Positions 40,823 to 44,174 of a DNA stretch of 44,174 nucleotides are shown one piece after another. Source of the stretch: Desulfovermiculus sp041686195. GTDB taxonomy: Bacteria > Desulfobacterota > Desulfovibrionia > Desulfovibrionales > Desulfothermaceae. The stretch lies in contig JAWLEI010000016.1 of NCBI GenBank assembly GCA_041686195.1, positions 1-44,174 of the forward strand. Direction: 5' to 3'. Position numbers and translations under genes: made by a program. The notes under the pieces were generated by a model that ran no database searches, was not told where the DNA came from, and saw only the letters and a list, made by a program, of their open reading frames with translations. Every line of letters begins with the position of its first letter. Within the stretch, counting starts at the first letter, position 1.

Positions 40823-41293
40823 TTATTTTTGGGGATGACATTCAGCGCAGTTTTGAAAAGGCCCATGTGCTTTGCCTTGTTTACTTTTTTCAATATGGCA
40901 CCCCAAGCAGCTGAAGTCACTCTCCCGGTTGTGATAGGCATTGTAGGCGGCGCGTACTTCCTGGATTTGAGCACCTGTGGCCCCAATCAGATCGTGGCAT
41001 CCAGGGTGAGAGCATTTGCGAGGTGACTGCGACTCGTCATCCCATGTATGGTGACATGACTGGCAGTTATTGGAAACGTGCAGTTTATGGGGCATACATA
41101 CCGGGGCATACAAAGGATTGTCCACCTTGCCCCGGGCGTGATCCATGAGAATTTTTTCCGGGATGTCCATGGAGGCAGCCTGCAGCAGGGATGTGCAGGT
41201 AAAAAAGGTGCTCAGCCCCAGGCAAACCAGAATCAAAATGATTGCTCTGTTCTTCTTGCTGGTTATGACTTGAGTTTTTCCGAAGCTATTCAT
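40823..41293 (-). CDS. Tetraheme class III cytochrome c (c3 type)
   Basis: A 156-residue exported cytochrome. The N-terminus (NSFGKTQVITSKKNRAIIL and a hydrophobic stretch to LLQAAS) is a signal peptide or membrane anchor. Four heme attachment sites follow: NCQSCH, KCSHPGCH (CX4CH spacing), SCLGCH and NCAECH, with axial histidines in PHKLHVS and elsewhere. This is the c3 pattern of periplasmic electron carriers linking hydrogenases and formate dehydrogenases to membrane complexes. GGAG lies close before ATG 41293. The frame continues upstream but without similarity. It is followed at 17 nt by the coiled-coil gene. Confidence 0.93.
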   Translation of the reverse strand: MNSFGKTQVITSKKNRAIILILVCLGLSTFFTCTSLLQAASMDIPEKILMDHARGKVDNPLYAPVCMPHKLHVSNNCQSCHHTWDDESQSPRKCSHPGCHDLIGATGAQIQEVRAAYNAYHNRESDFSCLGCHIEKSKQGKAHGPFQNCAECHPQK

Positions 41294-41388
41294 GGGCTCC
41301 ACCCATTTTAGGTAAGGGATCTTTGCATACGAATAATTTCTCCATTCTTGCATAAAAAGCGGAAGCAATGCAAGAAAAGCTTTGTCAT

Positions 41389-42672
41389 TTACAGATCGGG
41401 AAAATTTATTTTTCTGGCTGCTTCCAGGGTCTGCTCCAGATCCTGATCAGTATGGGCAAAGGAGGTGAATGTGCATTCAAATCCTGAAGGGGCTATATAT
41501 ATCCCTTCGGAGCGCATGTGGCGGTAAAAATGGGCAAACAGGTCGGTATTTGCTGTCTTGGCTGTTTCAAAGTCCGTGACCTCAGTTGGGGTAAAAAAGA
41601 GGGTAAAGGCTGAAGCCAGGCAATTCAGTGAAACCGGCGCCCCCTTTTCTTCCAGGATGTTTTTGAGTTCGGTGGCAAATTGTTTAGTCCTCTGGGTTAA
41701 CTGGTCATAGTTTTTTTGCTTGAGTACAGACAAAGTGGCTGCGCCAGCAGCCATGGCCACAGGGTTCCCGGCCAGAGTGCCGGCCTGATAGGTCTGCCCG
41801 CAGGGAGCTAAGTTTTGCATGATTTCTTTTTTTCCTCCGAATGCTCCCACCGGAAAACCGCCGCCAATGATTTTTCCCAGGCAGGTCAGATCCGGAGTGA
41901 CCTCGAACAGAGTTTGGGCTCCCCCATAGTCCATGCGAAATCCGGTGATTACCTCGTCAAAGATGAGCAGGCTCCCATGTTCCTGAGTGATGCGGCGAAG
42001 GCCAGGCAAAAAATCGGGCTGGGGAGGGACAAGGCCCATGTTTCCGGCCACAGGCTCAACAATCACAGCGCAGATATCGGATCCATGCCGGTCAAAGAGG
42101 TCCTGCACGGCATGTAAGTCGTTGTAGGGTGCGAGCAAGGTGTCCTGGACTGTATGCTCCGGCACACCCGGGGTCCCGGGCAGAGAAAGGGTAGCTATCC
42201 CGGATCCGGCCTGGGCCAGCAGACTGTCCACGTGGCCATGGTAGCAGCCAATAAATTTCAAAACTTTGCTCCGGCCGGTAAAGGCCCGGGCCAGACGCAG
42301 TGCGGTCATGGTCGCTTCTGTGCCGGAGTTCACCATACGGACCATGTCCACTCCGGGCAGAGCCTGAGTGATGAGCTCGGCCAGGGAGATCTCGTGTCTG
42401 CAGGGAGCGCCGAAGCTGGCTCCCAGGTCTACAGCCTGATGCACGGCTTCCAGAACCTCTTGTGGACAATGTCCTAAAAGAAGAGGCCCCCAGGACATGA
42501 CATAATCGATGAGCTCCTGGCCGTCTTCCGAGACTATGTGACTTCCCTTGCCCTGACGGATGAAAAGAGGGTCAGTGTGGACACCCTGGCAGGCTCGGAC
42601 TGGACTGTTCACCCCGCCGGGGATGAGCTTTTGGGCCTTGGTAAAGAGTTCTGCTGATATGCTCATGCCCAT
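41389..42672 (-). CDS. hemL: Glutamate-1-semialdehyde 2,1-aminomutase
   Basis: A 427-residue PLP enzyme making 5-aminolevulinate, the C5 entry to tetrapyrroles. Motifs are LIPGGVNSPVRACQG, MVNSGTEATMTALRLARAFTG, FIGCYHGHVDSLL, LIFDEVITGFRMDYGG, and the Schiff-base lysine in LTCLGKIIGGGFPVGAFGG. AAGGAGG precedes ATG 42672; an ATG two codons later is possible. The ahbB gene ends only 11 nt upstream, so siroheme and heme synthesis steps are in one operon, fitting demand for multiheme cytochromes. Confidence 0.96.
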   Translation of the reverse strand: MGMSISAELFTKAQKLIPGGVNSPVRACQGVHTDPLFIRQGKGSHIVSEDGQELIDYVMSWGPLLLGHCPQEVLEAVHQAVDLGASFGAPCRHEISLAELITQALPGVDMVRMVNSGTEATMTALRLARAFTGRSKVLKFIGCYHGHVDSLLAQAGSGIATLSLPGTPGVPEHTVQDTLLAPYNDLHAVQDLFDRHGSDICAVIVEPVAGNMGLVPPQPDFLPGLRRITQEHGSLLIFDEVITGFRMDYGGAQTLFEVTPDLTCLGKIIGGGFPVGAFGGKKEIMQNLAPCGQTYQAGTLAGNPVAMAAGAATLSVLKQKNYDQLTQRTKQFATELKNILEEKGAPVSLNCLASAFTLFFTPTEVTDFETAKTANTDLFAHFYRHMRSEGIYIAPSGFECTFTSFAHTDQDLEQTLEAARKINFPDL

Positions 42673-42683
42673 GAACCTCCTTG

Positions 42684-43172
42684 TTAAAAGTACTGCATTG
42701 AGGTTTTTTTCAGTTCTTGGTGGCTGAAGAGGAGTTCAAAATGCTCCAGGCCGGTCTGGTGCCGTAATTGTTCGACCACTTTTCGGCAGTCGGCCTCGCT
42801 TCGGCCGTGGACCATAGTGTAAAGATTAAACGGCCATTCCCGGCAATTCCGGCGTTGATAGCAATGAGTTATCTCCGGACGGGCGCACATGGTCTGGCTC
42901 ACTTCCTCTATATCCCGGGAGCTTGGGACCTGCCAGGCGACCATAACATTCCAATCGTAGCCCGCTTCCTGATGACGCAAGGTGGCTCCAAAACGGCGTA
43001 TAATGCCTTGGCTTTTGAGCTCTTGCAACAGACACAAAACCTGTGTTTCGGATACGCCCAATTGTTGGGCAATAGCTGCAAACGGGGTGGGCGAATCGGG
43101 CAGTGTGCCCTGCACCAGGCGGAGAATGCCTTGTTCAGTGGAATCAAAAGGACGTTCGTTGTGTGCATGCAT
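42684..43172 (-). CDS. ahbB: Siroheme decarboxylase subunit AhbB (AsnC/Lrp fold)
   Basis: A 162-residue protein with an AsnC/Lrp-like HTH (FAAIAQQLGVSETQVLCLLQELK) and a RAM-like C-terminal domain. The combination IIRRFGATLRHQEAGYDWNVMV and RRNCREWPFNLYTMVHGRSEADC is the signature of AhbA/AhbB, which decarboxylate siroheme to 12,18-didecarboxysiroheme in the alternative heme pathway; it is unlikely to be a regulator. The AhbA partner is not in the window. It is the first gene of the - strand operon with hemL and is divergent from gpsA. Confidence 0.9.
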   Translation of the reverse strand: MHAHNERPFDSTEQGILRLVQGTLPDSPTPFAAIAQQLGVSETQVLCLLQELKSQGIIRRFGATLRHQEAGYDWNVMVAWQVPSSRDIEEVSQTMCARPEITHCYQRRNCREWPFNLYTMVHGRSEADCRKVVEQLRHQTGLEHFELLFSHQELKKTSMQYF

Positions 43173-43286
43173 GGAGGCCGCCTTTCGGGTTTCATTCTCA
43201 GAGGGCGGGCATTCTTCGATCAGTGCTGTTTTCCTTGCCCATGGACCGTTTTTACCTTTTTACCGCCTCCCATGCAAGTTGTTGCC

Positions 43287-43315
43287 TTGACCTTGTCTTC
43301 ACTTCCCGGTATCTG
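43287..43315 (+). promoter_or_regulatory. Possible sigma-70 promoter of gpsA
   Basis: TTGACC (43287-43292), a 17-bp spacer and TATCTG (43310-43315) lie about 100 bp before the gpsA start, in the 240-bp gap divergent from ahbB. Spacing is ideal and box matches are fair. Nothing else is evident in that gap. Confidence 0.4.
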
Positions 43316-43412
43316 AAGGCAGAAGATGAAGGATGGATATTTCAGGTAATCACTACCTCACTGGGCAGGCATGTACCTTGTCTGCATCAGCATCATGTGC
43401 ACAGGTGGGATC

Positions 43413-44174
43413 ATGAAAATAACTGTGGTTGGGGCCGGAGCGTGGGGCACGACCCTGGCAGGAGTGGTCGCAGACAAAGGCATATCCACTTCTTTGTGGG
43501 TCAGGGAAGCGGAATTGGCTGCGATTATTAAAGAAACATCGATAAACAGCTGGTTCCTGCCCGATGTAAAACTGCCTCAGACATTGGCCGTATCCTCGGA
43601 TTTGTCCGAGTCATTGGACAATGCCAGCTATGTGCTCATGGCCGTACCCTGCCAATTCCTGCGCCCGATCTTACGCCAGATGCGCACCTCCCTGACCTCA
43701 ACTCCGGTCATTGTTTGCTGCAGTAAAGGAATCGAAATCGATTCTTTAAAACCCATGTCCGGGGTGGTTCATGAAGAATTGGGAGATCTTGACCCCAGAT
43801 ATGCAGTCCTTTCCGGTCCCTCTTTTGCCCGGGAAGTAAGCCAAAGGCTGCCCACAGCGGTCACGTTGGGCACTGCTGATCCGGGTTTGGGGGCCAAGCT
43901 GCAAAACGCACTGTCCACAGAATATTTTCGGGTCTATCTGAGTCAGGACTATCGGGGTGTGGAGCTTGGCGGGGCTTTGAAAAACGTCATGGCCATAGCT
44001 ACGGGCATTTCCGATGGCCTGGAGTTTGGGACCAATGCGCGGGCGTCTTTGATTACCAGGGGTCTGGCCGAGATATCCAGGCTTGGGGAAGCCCTGGGGG
44101 CCAATGCCCAGACGTTTATGGGCCTTTCCGGACTGGGGGATCTGGTCCTGACCTGTACCGGTGATTTGAGCCGA
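43413..44174 (+). CDS. gpsA: Glycerol-3-phosphate dehydrogenase (NAD(P)+), 3' end outside window
   Basis: The first 254 residues of GpsA, which makes sn-glycerol 3-phosphate from dihydroxyacetone phosphate for phospholipids and would feed PlsY. The NAD-binding motif ITVVGAGAWGTTLAGVVADK starts the protein. MAVPCQFLRPIL, VCCSKGIEIDSLKPMS, LSGPSFAREVSQRLPTAV, and LGGALKNVMAIATGISDGLEFG with the catalytic Lys follow; FMGLSGLGDLVLTCTG is the last motif seen. The frame runs to the window edge without a stop. AGGTGG precedes the ATG. Confidence 0.96.
   Translation, partial: MKITVVGAGAWGTTLAGVVADKGISTSLWVREAELAAIIKETSINSWFLPDVKLPQTLAVSSDLSESLDNASYVLMAVPCQFLRPILRQMRTSLTSTPVIVCCSKGIEIDSLKPMSGVVHEELGDLDPRYAVLSGPSFAREVSQRLPTAVTLGTADPGLGAKLQNALSTEYFRVYLSQDYRGVELGGALKNVMAIATGISDGLEFGTNARASLITRGLAEISRLGEALGANAQTFMGLSGLGDLVLTCTGDLSR

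Overview
The window looks like chromosomal DNA from a sulfate-reducing bacterium of the Desulfovibrionales. This rests on gene content: a tetraheme class III cytochrome c, AhbB (siroheme decarboxylase, the alternative heme route of sulfate reducers) beside hemL, a fused PurS-PurL without a glutaminase domain, a stand-alone AICAR transformylase, CbiR-type cobamide remodelling, and conserved small genes typical of that group. A family-level assignment (possibly Desulfohalobiaceae, from the mid-50s GC impression) is only a guess. I see no rRNA or tRNA gene, transposase, CRISPR array or phage module.

Region 1 (1-7.1 kb, + strand) is an accessory, partly decaying stretch. It holds a PIN toxin cut by the window edge, an AbrB/MazE-type antitoxin whose PIN partner has lost its middle, a small conserved hypothetical gene, a pRiA4b ORF-3-like protein, an AAA ATPase fused to a PD-(D/E)XK nuclease domain, a Pif1-like helicase with HRDC and HTH domains interrupted by two in-frame stops, a four-helix-bundle protein, and a short HhH (XPF/ERCC4-type) remnant. 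Region 2 (7.1-12.6 kb, mostly - strand) has a YciH/SUI1 factor, a hypothetical protein, an amidohydrolase, a cysteine desulfidase-like protein, a VapBC pair and a NUDIX hydrolase. It ends in about 620 bp without a gene that carries nested inverted repeats.

Region 3 (12.6-18.3 kb) has purL, a prepilin peptidase, a phenylacetate-CoA ligase and a MazF/MazE-type pair with a palindromic control site. Palindromic terminators separate both convergent gene pairs. Region 4 (18.4-35.7 kb) is a run of twelve genes on the - strand, many closely spaced or overlapping: purH (AICAR transformylase), RNase II-type exonuclease, plsY, a MogA-like protein, a sensor histidine kinase, an EndoQ-UvrD fusion, cbiR, a DHH phosphoesterase, polA, a class V aminotransferase, a DUF1844 protein and argC. 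It mixes nucleotide and phospholipid synthesis with DNA repair.

Region 5 (35.7-38.7 kb, + strand) holds a hypothetical gene, purA, holB and a DUF2065 protein. Region 6 (38.8-43.2 kb, - strand) holds ubiE/menG with a small partner, an acidic coiled-coil protein with a tetraheme cytochrome c, and hemL with ahbB. The window ends inside gpsA (+ strand).

The points most worth following are the structured inverted-repeat element at 11963-12466, the ATPase-nuclease/helicase cassette with its two-stop helicase, and the EndoQ-UvrD fusion.
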